Source: Streptomyces avicenniae
GTDB taxonomy: Bacteria; Actinomycetota; Actinomycetes; Streptomycetales; Streptomycetaceae
Reading direction: 5' to 3'
DNA: 64,000 bases
NCBI RefSeq assembly: GCF_000719135.1
Contig: NZ_JOEK01000003.1
Location: 248,001 to 312,000, forward strand
How positions within the stretch are numbered: position 1 is the stretch's first letter; every line of letters begins with the position of its first letter. Position numbers and translations under genes: made by a program. Positions 16,612 through 25,716 of the stretch are shown here, in pieces. The notes beneath the pieces are model-generated. The model did no database searches. It saw nothing but the letters and a program-made list of their open reading frames with translations, and was not told the origin of the DNA.

Positions 16612-17208
16612 ATGGCCGAGTACGTACGCCCTGCCCTGGCGTCGCCCGTCTTCCGCGACGGTTCGGGCGCCGTCATCGCCTACGGCGACCGCTGGCCCTT
16701 CGAGGAGGAGCCGCCCGAGGACGCGTACAGCGTCACCGCGCATCCGGAGCGTTTCGCCCCGCTGTTGACGGTGGCCGAGGCGCTGATCGCGCATCTCACC
16801 GCGGAGTTCGACGTGGTGGTGGAGGAGGGCGAGGAGGAGCGGGACGGCGAGCGCGTGCGGACGGTGACGTTGACGCCCGGCGCGGCGGACGCGGCGCCGC
16901 TGTCGTTCGCGTTCACCGGCTTCCCGTCCGTGACGGTGCGGGGCGGCTCGTACTTCGCGGCGGCGTTCCCGCACTGCGGGTGCGACGCGTGCGACGACTC
17001 GGTGGCGGGGCTCGCGGACGAGCTGGAGTGGCAGGTCCTCGCGGTCGCGGCCGGGCGGCTGCGGGAGACCATGCGCCGGGGCAGGGTGACCTGCGCGGTC
17101 TCCTCGCCCGACGGGGACGAGAGCAGCACCGAGTACCGGGTCGCCCGCGTCGGCGCCGGGCCGCCCCTGCCGCCCGACGGCTGGCGCCCCTGGCCCGCGC
17201 GCGCCTGA
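16612..17208 (+). CDS. DUF6226-like protein
   Basis: 198 residues, ATG 16612 with GGGGG directly upstream. Contains HPERFAPLLTVAEALIAHL near the N-terminus and a cluster FPHCGCDACDD around 123-133, whose three cysteines plus histidine could bind metal. No signal peptide or membrane segment. Matches the actinobacterial family I know as DUF6226. Function unknown. 48 bases after the AraC gene on the same strand. Confidence 0.7.
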   Translation: MAEYVRPALASPVFRDGSGAVIAYGDRWPFEEEPPEDAYSVTAHPERFAPLLTVAEALIAHLTAEFDVVVEEGEEERDGERVRTVTLTPGAADAAPLSFAFTGFPSVTVRGGSYFAAAFPHCGCDACDDSVAGLADELEWQVLAVAAGRLRETMRRGRVTCAVSSPDGDESSTEYRVARVGAGPPLPPDGWRPWPARA

Positions 17209-17226
17209 CACCGCTGACGCCGCACG

Positions 17227-18246
17227 TCACTCGCCGGGCTCGCGATCCGGCGCGAACGCCGCCGGGTTGACGTACCCCCGCCGCGCGAGGGCCGCGCCCA
17301 TCGCGGTGCGCGAGTGCAGCGCCGTCCTGCCCGAGCGGACCGTCCTGACGAGGCCCGCGTCGCGCAGCACGGCCAGGTGCTGGCTCGCCGAGGACGGCAG
17401 GACCCCCGCGCGGCGGGCCAACGCGCCCGTGCTGCCGCTCTGTTCGAGCGCTTCGAGGAGCGCAGCCCGCGTGTGGCCGAGCAGCGCGGCCAGCGAGAGC
17501 CGGTGCGCCTGCGCCCCTGGCGGTTCGGCGGCGGGCCGGTGCTCGACCGGGTAGACGAGCACGGGCGTGCGGTCGTCGTGCAGCAGCGTCACGCCGGTGT
17601 CGAGACAGAAGAACGACGGCACGAGCACGAGCCCCCGCCCGCCCAGCACGAGGTCCTGCTCCACCGGGTAGTCCACCTCAAGGACCGGCGGGCGCCAGCG
17701 CAGCGCGGGCGGCAGCGCCCCGAGCAGCCCCTCGGTGCCCTCGCCGAGCATCCGTGCCGCCCGCCGCGCACGGTCGGCGAGCACCTGTTCCTCGACGCGC
17801 GACCAGAACGGCGCGAGCACGGCGGCGTGGTAGGCGGCCAGGGCGGCGCCGAGCCGTTCGTACGCGAGCGGCGCCCCGCGCCACAGGGCGTCGGCGAACG
17901 GGGCGGGCGTACGGCGCCGGTCCAGGTGCGCGAGGTCGCGGCGCACGGTGGCGCGCGGGGTGGCCGCGACGTGGGTGACGGCCTCGCCGACGTCGGTGAA
18001 CGGGTCGGGCGGGGTGAGGAAGTCGGGGAAGTAGCCCGCCGGGGGGACGAGCGCGGACAGCAGGCGCCAGTCGGGCGGCAGCGCGCGCGACGCCGCGCTC
18101 CGCCACCGTCGCACCAGCAGCCCGCCGTCACGCCGCTGGAAGCGGTGCAGGCTGAGGATCGTCTCCCACATCGGCAGCGGCCCGTCCGCCAGCCGGGTAC
18201 GCCCCAGGTCCTCCCCCGAGAAGTGCACACGCAGCACGTGAACCAT
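17227..18246 (-). CDS. ArsR-type winged-helix protein with long N-terminal domain
   Basis: 339 residues. ATG 18246 is chosen because Streptomyces members begin MVHVLRVHFSGEDLGRTR; upstream residues in frame look non-coding. The HTH lies at the C-terminus (about 255-320: GALARRAGVLPSSASQHLAVLRDAGLVRT), the reverse of a classic ArsR protein. The first 250 residues form a conserved domain with DPFTDVGEAV and PVLEVDYPVEQD. Likely a DNA-binding repressor of an unknown regulon. Divergent from the secreted inhibitor gene at 18406. Confidence 0.85.
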   Translation of the reverse strand: MVHVLRVHFSGEDLGRTRLADGPLPMWETILSLHRFQRRDGGLLVRRWRSAASRALPPDWRLLSALVPPAGYFPDFLTPPDPFTDVGEAVTHVAATPRATVRRDLAHLDRRRTPAPFADALWRGAPLAYERLGAALAAYHAAVLAPFWSRVEEQVLADRARRAARMLGEGTEGLLGALPPALRWRPPVLEVDYPVEQDLVLGGRGLVLVPSFFCLDTGVTLLHDDRTPVLVYPVEHRPAAEPPGAQAHRLSLAALLGHTRAALLEALEQSGSTGALARRAGVLPSSASQHLAVLRDAGLVRTVRSGRTALHSRTAMGAALARRGYVNPAAFAPDREPGE

Positions 18247-18405
18247 CCCCCGTGCAATCCCCCTTGCAGTACCACCCAGTGAAGCAGAGGGCGGACGTTT
18301 CATACAGGGGTGAATCGTCGCCGCCGCCCGCAGGGGGCGCGGCAGGGTGGGGGCACGCCGCGGGGCCGGGACGGCTCCGCGGGACATCACGACCGAGGGG
18401 GAATC

Positions 18406-18792
18406 ATGAGGCGAATCCGCAGGAGCGTGGGCGTCGCGGGGGCGGCGCTCGTCATGACGGCGACGGGGGTGGCCCTGGCGCCGACGGCGTCCGCCGCGCA
18501 GAGCGACTGCCCGCGCGGCCACGTCTGCGTGTGGGACAACCCGAACTTCAGCGGCCTGCCGCGCTGGAAGTCGCAGGGCAACCTGTCAGGACTGCACTCC
18601 GAGAACGGCATGTCGATCGTCAACAACGGCGTGGCCGACCCGGGGGCCGACCACATCCGCTGGCGCGTGACCTGGGACGACGGGCAGTACGCGAGCGGCT
18701 GCCTGCACTACCCGCCGGACTCCAACGCGCACCGGTTCACCGGCGGCGGGGGCGTGACGCTGAACTCCGCCGTGTGGGGCCCCGAGTGCTGA
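18406..18792 (+). CDS. Secreted peptidase inhibitor family I36-like protein
   Basis: 128 residues from ATG 18406 (GAGGGGGAA upstream). Sec signal peptide 1-31 ending PTASA|AQ. The mature part has CPRGHVCVWDNPNFSG, the start of the I36/SMI-type beta-gamma-crystallin-like fold, and four cysteines likely forming two disulfides. Extracellular; family members inhibit metalloproteases, but inhibitory activity is inferred only from the fold. Confidence 0.82.
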   Translation: MRRIRRSVGVAGAALVMTATGVALAPTASAAQSDCPRGHVCVWDNPNFSGLPRWKSQGNLSGLHSENGMSIVNNGVADPGADHIRWRVTWDDGQYASGCLHYPPDSNAHRFTGGGGVTLNSAVWGPEC

Positions 18793-18843
18793 GCGGGGCG
18801 TGACCTGCCGTGCCGCGTCCTGCGAGGGTGGGCGCGGCGCGGT

Positions 18844-19473
18844 TCATGCGGTGGGGGGTGTGTCGAGTGCGGGGGCGAGGACGGCGAAGGCCAGGTCGAG
18901 CAGCGCGGCCGGGTCCTGCGCGCCGTCGCTGCCGCTCCAGCGGACCAGCACGGTGTGGAACGCGGCCAGCGCCATCCCGGCGGCCAGGGGCGGGTACAGG
19001 GCGGTGGCGGGGTCGAGGCCGAGGCGCTCGGCCAGCTCCACCGCCAGGTCGTCGCGCCACTGACCCTGGTGTTCGAGGAAGCGTGCGAGCAGCGGGGGCG
19101 TGCGGAGGATCAGCCGTACGACGGGCAGCGCGCGTTCTGCCCGGCCCGAGCAGGCGTCCACGGCGACCCGCACGGCGTGCAGCAGCGCGACGGACGGCGG
19201 CTCGGCGGGGGGACGGGCCGCCAGCTCGGCGCGGATGGCGGCGCCGAGCCCCGCGAGGAACTGGACGACCACGTCCTCCTTGGACGCGAAGTGCCGGAAG
19301 AACGTGCGCCGGGACACCCCGGCGGCGGCGGCGATCTCGTCGATGGTGACCGCGTCGAACCCTTTGCGGGCCAGCAGTTGCAGGGCGGCCTCGGTCAGTT
19401 CCCTGGCGACGAGCTGGCGTTTGCGCATCGCGAGGCTCGGCGGCTGCTCCTGGAGGCTGGACACCCGACCCAT
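18844..19473 (-). CDS. TetR-family repressor
   Basis: 209 residues from ATG 19473; ATG 19485 would add MVCT and neither has a clear ribosome site. HTH at about 30-60 with AATIDE-like VTIDEIAAAAGVSRRTFFRHF. C-terminal ligand-binding domain is typical in length. Divergent from an SDR gene across 70 bases that contain a nested palindrome, so it probably represses both. Confidence 0.9.
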   Translation of the reverse strand: MGRVSSLQEQPPSLAMRKRQLVARELTEAALQLLARKGFDAVTIDEIAAAAGVSRRTFFRHFASKEDVVVQFLAGLGAAIRAELAARPPAEPPSVALLHAVRVAVDACSGRAERALPVVRLILRTPPLLARFLEHQGQWRDDLAVELAERLGLDPATALYPPLAAGMALAAFHTVLVRWSGSDGAQDPAALLDLAFAVLAPALDTPPTA

Positions 19474-19485
19474 GGTACACACCAT

Positions 19486-19534
19486 GCCGTGCGCGGCATC
19501 CAGTGCCATGTTGACACTGAATGCCACGCACGGC
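19486..19534. promoter_or_regulatory. Nested palindromic operator between tetR and SDR genes
   Basis: Outer arms GCCGTGCGCGGCAT (19486-19499) and ATGCCACGCACGGC (19521-19534) are inverted repeats with one mismatch. Inside them CAGTG (19501-19505) and CACTG (19515-19519) form a second inverted repeat. It overlaps the start region of both divergent genes, a good site for TetR binding. Confidence 0.6.
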
Positions 19535-19546
19535 ACCATGCGACAC

Positions 19547-20491
19547 ATGTCATCCGTGAAACAGCAGCCATGGACCACCGCGCGCATACCGGACCAGACC
19601 GGGCGCGTCGCCGTCGTGACGGGCGCCGCCGGGGGCCTCGGCCTGGCCACCGCCCGCGCGCTCGCCGACCGGGGCGCGCGGGTCGTCCTCGCCGTGCGCG
19701 ACGAGGAGAAGGGACGGCGCGCGGCCGGGAAGATCACCGCCGCGCAGCCGGACGCGCGGCTCGACGTACGCCGCCTCGACCTGGCCGACCCCGCCTCGGT
19801 CGAGGAGTTCGCCGCAGGGCTGCGCGCCGAGCACGCGGCGCTCGACCTGCTCGTCAACAACGCGGGGATCATGGCGCCGCCCAGGACGCTGACCGCCGCC
19901 GGGCACGAGGCGCAGTTCGCGACCAACCACCTCGGCCACTTCGCGCTGACCGGGCTGCTGCTCGGGCCGCTCGCACAGGGGCGCGACCCGCGCGTGGTGA
20001 CCGTCAGCTCGGTCAACCACCGCAAGGCCACCCTGCGGTTCGACGACCTCACCGGCGCGCGCCGCTACTCCGCCATGGGCTTCTACAACCAGTCGAAGCT
20101 GGCCAACGCCGTCTTCGGCCTGGAGCTGCACCGGCGGCTGACGGCGGCCGGGAGCCCCGTGCGCAGCGTCCTCGCGCACCCGGGCTACACGGCGACCGGC
20201 CTCCAGACGTCCGCGCCGATCGGCGTGTGGCGGCTGGTGTTCGGCCGGATCGGCAATCCGCTGCTCGCTCAGCCGGTGGAGCGCGGCGCGCTCCCGCAGC
20301 TGTACGCGGCGACGGAACCGGGCGTGCGCGGCGGCGAGTTCATCGGGCCCGACGGCACGGCCGAGCTGCGCGGCGCGCCGACACGCGTGCACGCCGCGCA
20401 GGCGGCGGCCGATCCGGGGACCGGCCGCCGCCTGTGGGACGTGTCGGAGGAACTGACCGGCGTGCGCTACGTGTTCACACCCGCCGGTTGA
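19547..20491 (+). CDS. Short-chain dehydrogenase/reductase
   Basis: 314 residues from ATG 19547 (ATG 19538 possible). Classical SDR motifs: TGAAGGLG nucleotide loop, NNAG, and active-site Y-x-x-x-K in FYNQSK, with the preceding Ser in TVSSVNHR. Resembles the WW-domain oxidoreductase/retinol-dehydrogenase-like bacterial group of about 300 residues. Cytosolic NAD(P)-dependent oxidoreductase, substrate unknown. Divergent from and likely regulated by the TetR gene. Confidence 0.9.
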   Translation: MSSVKQQPWTTARIPDQTGRVAVVTGAAGGLGLATARALADRGARVVLAVRDEEKGRRAAGKITAAQPDARLDVRRLDLADPASVEEFAAGLRAEHAALDLLVNNAGIMAPPRTLTAAGHEAQFATNHLGHFALTGLLLGPLAQGRDPRVVTVSSVNHRKATLRFDDLTGARRYSAMGFYNQSKLANAVFGLELHRRLTAAGSPVRSVLAHPGYTATGLQTSAPIGVWRLVFGRIGNPLLAQPVERGALPQLYAATEPGVRGGEFIGPDGTAELRGAPTRVHAAQAAADPGTGRRLWDVSEELTGVRYVFTPAG

Positions 20492-20504
20492 ACGGACCGG
20501 CGCG

Positions 20505-22070
20505 TCAGCCGATCTGGTAGATCGCGGTCGTGCCGCTCGTCTCGTGGCCGACGACGAGCAGCGGACGGCCGTTCGGGCTGTCCTGCGCGGAGATGAACGT
20601 CAGCCCCTCGGGGCCGAGGTCGCCCGCCGTCCCGGACTCCGGATCGCCGCTGAAATCACGGGAGTTCACATAGCCAGCCAGCTCCGGGTCGCGCGGGTCC
20701 GACAGGTCGTAGGCGACGACGCCGCCGACCCGCTCAAGACCGGCGAACGCGTACGTCGTGCCGCGCACCGTGCCGACCGTCACGCCCTCGGGCTCGGGGC
20801 CCTTGGCGTCACTGCGCGAGTCGGGGTCGTTCTCGGTGTTGTCGGTGTTGAAGTCGTCCGGGTGCCGCTCGGCGATCAGGCGCTCCAGCTCGTCGCCCGA
20901 GTCCCACAGCAGGCGGCCCCGCGTGTCGCGGACGGACAGCGACCGGCCGCCCATCGCGTGCAGCTCGGTGACGCGCCCCTGGGAGTCGCGCGGCGAGGTG
21001 TCCGTGACGGTGAGGCGCCCGAGGACGTCCTCACGCTGGAGGTACGCGGCGTCGGGGAAGGCGCGCGGGGAGAGTTCGAGGTCGCCGACGCGGACCTCCT
21101 CGGCGTAGCAGTCCCAGTCGCGGGCGTCGCCCTCGTTGGCCGTCACCAGGTAACGGCCCCCGCCGAAGGCGGCGATGGCGTCCGGCTCGTACAGGCCCTC
21201 CACCGGGCGGCGGGAGATCTGCGCGCCGCCGTCCTCGTCGGACGCGTCGAGGCCCTGGCCGCGGCGGCTGTGGTCCTTGGTGCCCAGCGCCTCGACGCCG
21301 GTGACCCGGCCGCGCCGCAGATCGACGGTCGCGAGCGCGTTGTTCTCCTGGAGCGTGACGTACGCGGTGTCGCCGTCGGGGGAGACGGCCGCGTACTCCG
21401 GCTCGAAGTCCTGCGCGGCGGACGCGCCGGGCCCGTAGATGCGGATGCCCTCGGCGCGCAGCCGGTCCTCGCGGCCGTTCCAGGCGCGGAAGTCGGCCGT
21501 ACGGGTGCCGGTGACGCGGCCCGAGCGGTCGAGGGAGACGACGGAGACGGACCCCTCGGGGTCGGTGCCGTCGGCGCAGTACGAGTCGGGCTCGCCCTCG
21601 TTGACGACGACGAGGCGGCGGCCGTCGGGCGTGAACGTCACCATGTCGGGCAGCGAGCCGACGCGCTGGGAGTCCACGAGGCGGCCGTCACGGGCGCGGA
21701 AGATCGACACCGTGCCGCGGTCGGTCTTGTCGGCGGCCTCCTGCGCGACGGCGACGAGGCCGCCGTGGACGGAGACGCTGTTGGCGCCGGGCGTCGCCAG
21801 CTCGGCGACCTTGCGGGGGCGGCGGGGGTCGGAGATGTCGAGGACATCGACGGTGCCGCGCTCCGCGTTGATGGTGAACACCCGCTCGGTGCGCGGGTCG
21901 TAGGCGGTGATCTCTGCGGCGCCCTCGTCGAAGGCGCCCGTCTCGTAGCGGCCGATCAGGGTCAGGTCGAGGCCGTCGTCGTGGTGGCGCCCGTGCGCGG
22001 CGGCCGGGGTGACGAGGGTGGCCCCGAGCACGGCGACCGTGCCCAGGACGGCGAGTCTTCGGTGCTTCAT
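20505..22070 (-). CDS. Secreted choice-of-anchor I beta-propeller protein
   Basis: 521 residues, ATG 22070. Signal peptide 1-25 (TPAAA|HG). The mature chain is a repeated beta-propeller with LDISDPRRPRKVAELAT, MVTFTPDGRRLVVVNEGEP, DFEPEYAAVSPDGDTAYV and a C-terminal VVGHETSGTTAIYQI, the signature of the choice-of-anchor I family related to alkaline-phosphatase-associated domains. Probably extracellular and phosphate- or surface-related, but no catalytic residues are identifiable. Convergent with the SDR gene, 13 bases apart. Confidence 0.85.
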   Translation of the reverse strand: MKHRRLAVLGTVAVLGATLVTPAAAHGRHHDDGLDLTLIGRYETGAFDEGAAEITAYDPRTERVFTINAERGTVDVLDISDPRRPRKVAELATPGANSVSVHGGLVAVAQEAADKTDRGTVSIFRARDGRLVDSQRVGSLPDMVTFTPDGRRLVVVNEGEPDSYCADGTDPEGSVSVVSLDRSGRVTGTRTADFRAWNGREDRLRAEGIRIYGPGASAAQDFEPEYAAVSPDGDTAYVTLQENNALATVDLRRGRVTGVEALGTKDHSRRGQGLDASDEDGGAQISRRPVEGLYEPDAIAAFGGGRYLVTANEGDARDWDCYAEEVRVGDLELSPRAFPDAAYLQREDVLGRLTVTDTSPRDSQGRVTELHAMGGRSLSVRDTRGRLLWDSGDELERLIAERHPDDFNTDNTENDPDSRSDAKGPEPEGVTVGTVRGTTYAFAGLERVGGVVAYDLSDPRDPELAGYVNSRDFSGDPESGTAGDLGPEGLTFISAQDSPNGRPLLVVGHETSGTTAIYQIG

Positions 22071-22314
22071 GGGGCGGATCGTCGCGGACGACCGGGGCCC
22101 GCCGTGTGAACCCGGTCCGTTCGCCAGGTGAACAGCGGAGCAATCCCGGCCGTCACGACCCTGGGCGCGCCGGATCGTCCTCGTACCGGGCGTACTCGGG
22201 CGATGCGGTGACGCGGCGTGCGTGCCAGGCGGCGCGAGCAGGGCGACCCCTGTGAAGACGCGCCCTGGCACGGCGGGGGTGACGGGGGCCCGCCGCGGTG
22301 CGAAGGTGGCGTGC

Positions 22315-23682
22315 ATGAGCACTCTTGTCGCGACGCTGCGCGAGGGCCTGCCGGACGGCGCGGTCCTCACCGACCCGGACGTCACTGCCGCCTACGCGCA
22401 CGACATGGCGGGCTTCTGCCCCGCGGGCGAGCCCGCGGCCGTCGTGCTGCCGAGGACGGTCGAGGAGGTGCAGCACGTGCTGCGGACGGCGCACGCGCTG
22501 CGCGTCCCCGTCGTCCCGCAGGGCGCGCGCACCGGCCTGTCGGGCGGCGCGAACGCCGTGGACGGCTGCGTCGTGCTCTCGCTGATCCGGATGGACCGCG
22601 TCCTGGAGATCGACACGGTGAACCGCGTCGCCGTCGTCGAGCCAGGCGTCGTCAACGCCGACCTGTCGAAGGCCGTCGCCGCGCACGGCCTCACCTACCC
22701 GCCCGACCCGTCGAGTTGGGAGCAGTGCACCATCGGCGGCAACATCGGCACCGGCGCGGGCGGCCTGTGCTGCGTCAAGTACGGCGTGACGGCCGAGTAC
22801 GTGCTCGGCCTCGACGTCGTGCTCGCCGACGGGCGGCTGCTGCGCACCGGGCGGCGGACGGCCAAGGGCGTGGCGGGCTACGACCTGACGCGCCTGTTCG
22901 TCGGCGCGGAGGGGACGCTCGGCGTCGTCGTACGGGCCGTGCTCGCGCTGCGCCCGGCGCCGCCGCCCCGGCTGGCGCTGGCCGCCGAGTTCCCCTCCAC
23001 CGTCGCGGCGGGCCAGGCCGTCGCCGAGATCATGGCGGCGGGCCACACCCCGTCCCTCCTCGAACTGATGGACGCGACGACGGTGCGCGCCGTCAACGCG
23101 CTGACGCGTATGGGCCTGCCGGAGAGCACGCGGGCCCTGCTGATCGCCGCCTTCGACACCCCTGACCCGGCCGCCGACCTGGCGGCGGTCGGCGCGCTGT
23201 GCCGGGCGGCGGGGGCCACCGAGGTCGTGCCCGCCGACGACGCCGCCGAGTCCGACCTGCTGCTCGCCGCGCGGCGGGCCGCGCTGCCCGCCCTTGAGGC
23301 GGTGAAGGGCACGACGATGATCGACGACGTGTGCGTGCCGCGCTCGCGCCTCGCGGAGATGCTGGAAGGCGTCGCCGCGATCGCGGAGGAGCACCGCCTC
23401 ACCATCGGCGTCTGCGCGCACGCGGGGGACGGCAACACCCACCCCGTCGTCTGCTTCGACGCCACCGACCCGGACGAACGGGCCCGCGCCCACGCCTCGT
23501 TCGACGCGATCATGGAGCTGGGCCTCGCCCTGGGCGGCACGATCACCGGCGAACACGGCGTCGGCGTCCTGAAGCGGGACTGGCTGGCCCGTGAACTGGG
23601 GCCTGTCGGGCTTGAGTTGCAGCGGTCGGTGCGCCAGGCGTTCGATCCGCTGGGCATCCTCAATCCGGGGAAGGTCCTGTAG
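22315..23682 (+). CDS. FAD-linked oxidase, glycolate/lactate dehydrogenase GlcD-like
   Basis: 455 residues from ATG 22315 (GAAGGTGG upstream). N-terminal FAD-binding PCMH domain: PQGARTGLSGGANA, GNIGTGAGGLCCVKYG and VGAEGTLGV. C-terminal FAD-oxidase domain with HAGDGNTHPVVCFD (metal/FAD histidines) and ITGEHGVGVLKR, ending FDPLGILNPGKVL. Oxidises a 2-hydroxy acid such as glycolate or D-lactate. No GlcE/GlcF partner is present. Its last 23 bases overlap the 3' end of the convergent acetyltransferase gene. Confidence 0.9.
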   Translation: MSTLVATLREGLPDGAVLTDPDVTAAYAHDMAGFCPAGEPAAVVLPRTVEEVQHVLRTAHALRVPVVPQGARTGLSGGANAVDGCVVLSLIRMDRVLEIDTVNRVAVVEPGVVNADLSKAVAAHGLTYPPDPSSWEQCTIGGNIGTGAGGLCCVKYGVTAEYVLGLDVVLADGRLLRTGRRTAKGVAGYDLTRLFVGAEGTLGVVVRAVLALRPAPPPRLALAAEFPSTVAAGQAVAEIMAAGHTPSLLELMDATTVRAVNALTRMGLPESTRALLIAAFDTPDPAADLAAVGALCRAAGATEVVPADDAAESDLLLAARRAALPALEAVKGTTMIDDVCVPRSRLAEMLEGVAAIAEEHRLTIGVCAHAGDGNTHPVVCFDATDPDERARAHASFDAIMELGLALGGTITGEHGVGVLKRDWLARELGPVGLELQRSVRQAFDPLGILNPGKVL

Positions 23683-24184
23683 GCGCGACCCGGAAGGAGA
23701 TCCAGACGTCGGGCGGCAGGCCGGGGCGCCCCGGCACGGGCCTGCGCTCCTCGGTCCAGGCGTCACCCGCGAGATCGGCGGCGACGCGGCGCCAGAAGGC
23801 GACGGCGCCCGCGTTCTCGTCCTGGAACGCCACCTCCCACCGGCCCGGGTGTCGGGCCGTGACCTCGCGCACGGCGCGCAGCCCGACGCCCGCCCTGCGC
23901 GCCCCGCGCACCACGAAGAAGCTGCTCAGCACGCGGACCTGCCCCGTGAGGCCGCGGACGAAGGCGAGCCCGGCCGGGCGCCCCTCGCTCGTCAGCAGGT
24001 AGGGGGCGACGTCCTCGTCGGTGAACGCGGCGCGCAGCCGGTCGTCGCGGAACGTCCCGTCGGGGCGGGGCAGCAGCCCGGTGAACTCGGACATGTCGTG
24101 GCGGAACATCAGCCACAGCCGTTCCGTCACGGGCAGGTCGGCGGCGGTGGCGCGGTACACGGACACGTCGGGTACGTCGGGCAT
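23660..24184 (-). CDS. GNAT-family acetyltransferase
   Basis: 174 residues, ATG 24184, with GGAG eight bases upstream. Motif A is recognisable as SSFFVVRGARRAGVGLRAV (about 98-116), followed by VAFQDENAGAVAFWRRV, the usual GNAT motif B. Substrate unknown. Convergent overlap with the FAD oxidase. Confidence 0.85.
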   Translation of the reverse strand: MPDVPDVSVYRATAADLPVTERLWLMFRHDMSEFTGLLPRPDGTFRDDRLRAAFTDEDVAPYLLTSEGRPAGLAFVRGLTGQVRVLSSFFVVRGARRAGVGLRAVREVTARHPGRWEVAFQDENAGAVAFWRRVAADLAGDAWTEERRPVPGRPGLPPDVWISFRVAPTGPSPD

Positions 24185-24211
24185 GGGCAATGCTCCTCTC
24201 GGACATGGGAA

Positions 24212-24252
24212 AAGCCTCCCCGGCGGACGTGACGTCCCGGCCGGGAAGGCTT
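24212..24252 (-). terminator. Intrinsic terminator after the EcsC-family gene
   Basis: Arms AAGCCTCCCCGGC and GCCGGGAAGGCTT with one mismatch and an internal GGACGTGACGTCC loop palindrome. Read on the minus strand the second arm ends GGCTTTTCCC, giving a T-run, unusual in this genome and typical of a true rho-independent site. Confidence 0.7.
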
Positions 24253-24269
24253 CTGATGACCACGGGATT

Positions 24270-25010
24270 CTACGCCCCGCCGGGCAGGTCGGCGGACGGC
24301 GCGGGGGCGTCGTGCGCCTCCCAGGGCCAGGACTCCGGCGGCGGGCCGAACGCGCGCCGCCCCGCCTGCACCGTCCCCCTGGCGATGGCGGCGTTGGCCG
24401 TCCCGCCGATCACGGCGCCGATGCCGAAGGGGGCCGCCCGGCCGAGGAGGACGATGCCCTGCTTGGTCCCGTACTTCCTGATGAAGTGCTTCGCCAGGGC
24501 CCTGTTGACCCGCCGCAACGTCGTGACCGGTGCTTTCGTGACGACCTGACGTCCCCAGTCCTGCCCCGTACGCTCGGCGACCCTGGCGATGGTGGCGGAG
24601 CCGGTCCCGCCGAGCATGACGCCCATCACCAGCGTCCTGCGGCGCTCGATCTCGTCGGGGTGGACCCCGTGGACGTCGGCGACCGAGAGCGTGAAGAGGG
24701 CGCTCATCTCCAGGGAGGAGAACGCCTCGCCAGCCGACAGCGCCAGCGCCACCCCCGTTCCGATGCCGGGCACCGCCGCGGTGCCGCCGACCGCAGCGCC
24801 CGTACCCGTCATGGCGCCGATGTACATGCGCTCAAGCCCGCGCACGACCTGCGCCGGTGTCGCGTCGGGATTGCGCTGCCTGGCCCGCGCGATGTTCCTG
24901 CGCACCAGGCCGTTCTGGACCTCGATCGCCTTGTCGAGAAGGTCGAGGACGCGCTGCCCCCGTCCGTCGGCCGTCGGGTCGGCGGGATCGCCGGGGACGT
25001 CTGTCGCCAT
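24270..25010 (-). CDS. EcsC-family protein
   Basis: 246 residues, ATG 25010 (GAGGAG upstream). Hydrophobic stretches at about 68-90 (MTGTGAAVGGTAAVPGIGTG), 128-145 and 195-215 resemble the EcsC fold. The family occurs beside ABC transporters in Firmicutes, but its biochemical role is unknown. Probably membrane-associated. Stands alone with its own terminator. Confidence 0.75.
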   Translation of the reverse strand: MATDVPGDPADPTADGRGQRVLDLLDKAIEVQNGLVRRNIARARQRNPDATPAQVVRGLERMYIGAMTGTGAAVGGTAAVPGIGTGVALALSAGEAFSSLEMSALFTLSVADVHGVHPDEIERRRTLVMGVMLGGTGSATIARVAERTGQDWGRQVVTKAPVTTLRRVNRALAKHFIRKYGTKQGIVLLGRAAPFGIGAVIGGTANAAIARGTVQAGRRAFGPPPESWPWEAHDAPAPSADLPGGA

Positions 25011-25104
25011 GCCTCGAACTCCTCGGGTCGTCACGTCCCGGCCGAGTCTTCCATTCCTCCGGTCGGGTGACGTTCTTTTCCGGAGAACCGGGCCACCGGC
25101 GCCC

Positions 25105-25608
25105 TCACGGCGCGCCCTGGCAGCCGGGCACGGCGCCGCCCGAGCGGGCCGCGACGGCGTCGCGCAGCGTGTGGACGATGCCGTCCAACGCGTCGAGCTG
25201 CTGCGGGCTGAGCGCGTCGAACAGGCAGGCCCGCACCTCCGCGACGTGCCCGGGTGCCGCCTCGCGCAGCGCCGCGAGGCCCGCGTCGGTGAGGCGGGCG
25301 AGGGAGCCGCGCCCGTCGTCCTCGGTGGCGCAGCGGCTCACCCAGCCGTAGCTCTCCAGCATGGCGACGGCGTGCGAGAGGCGGCTGCGCGAGGAGCGGC
25401 ACAGCTCGGCTAGGCGCCCCATGCGCAGGGTCAGCCCCGGGCTCTCGGAGAGGACGACGAGGATCTCGTAGTACGCGACGGGGATGCCCGCGTCGGCGCG
25501 CAGCCGCCGGTCGAGATGGGCCTGGAGGCCGGCGGTCGCGGCCAGGTACGTACGCCACACGCGTTGCTCACGGTCGGTGAGCCAGTGGGTCTCCGGTTGC
25601 TCGGGCAT
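25105..25608 (-). CDS. MarR-family regulator
   Basis: 167 residues, ATG 25608. Winged-helix core about 45-115: LRMGRLAELCRSSRSRLSHAVAMLESYGWV and the wing residues around DDGRGSLARLTDAG. Divergent from the yceI gene across 108 bases that contain a palindrome, so probably represses yceI and itself in response to a ligand. Confidence 0.9.
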   Translation of the reverse strand: MPEQPETHWLTDREQRVWRTYLAATAGLQAHLDRRLRADAGIPVAYYEILVVLSESPGLTLRMGRLAELCRSSRSRLSHAVAMLESYGWVSRCATEDDGRGSLARLTDAGLAALREAAPGHVAEVRACLFDALSPQQLDALDGIVHTLRDAVAARSGGAVPGCQGAP

Positions 25609-25626
25609 ACATCGACCCTACCTGTG

Positions 25627-25640
25627 GTTGATGCTTCAAC
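25627..25640. promoter_or_regulatory. Likely MarR operator
   Basis: Perfect inverted repeat GTTGA-TGCT-TCAAC, 19 bases upstream of the marR start and about 75 before yceI. Size and symmetry fit a MarR dimer site. Confidence 0.55.
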
Positions 25641-25716
25641 AAGAACGCGCTAGGTTGAGCGAGCAGTCACCGACCGGCGCACCACAGCCCGTCCACGGCA
25701 ATCCGAGGAGCACACC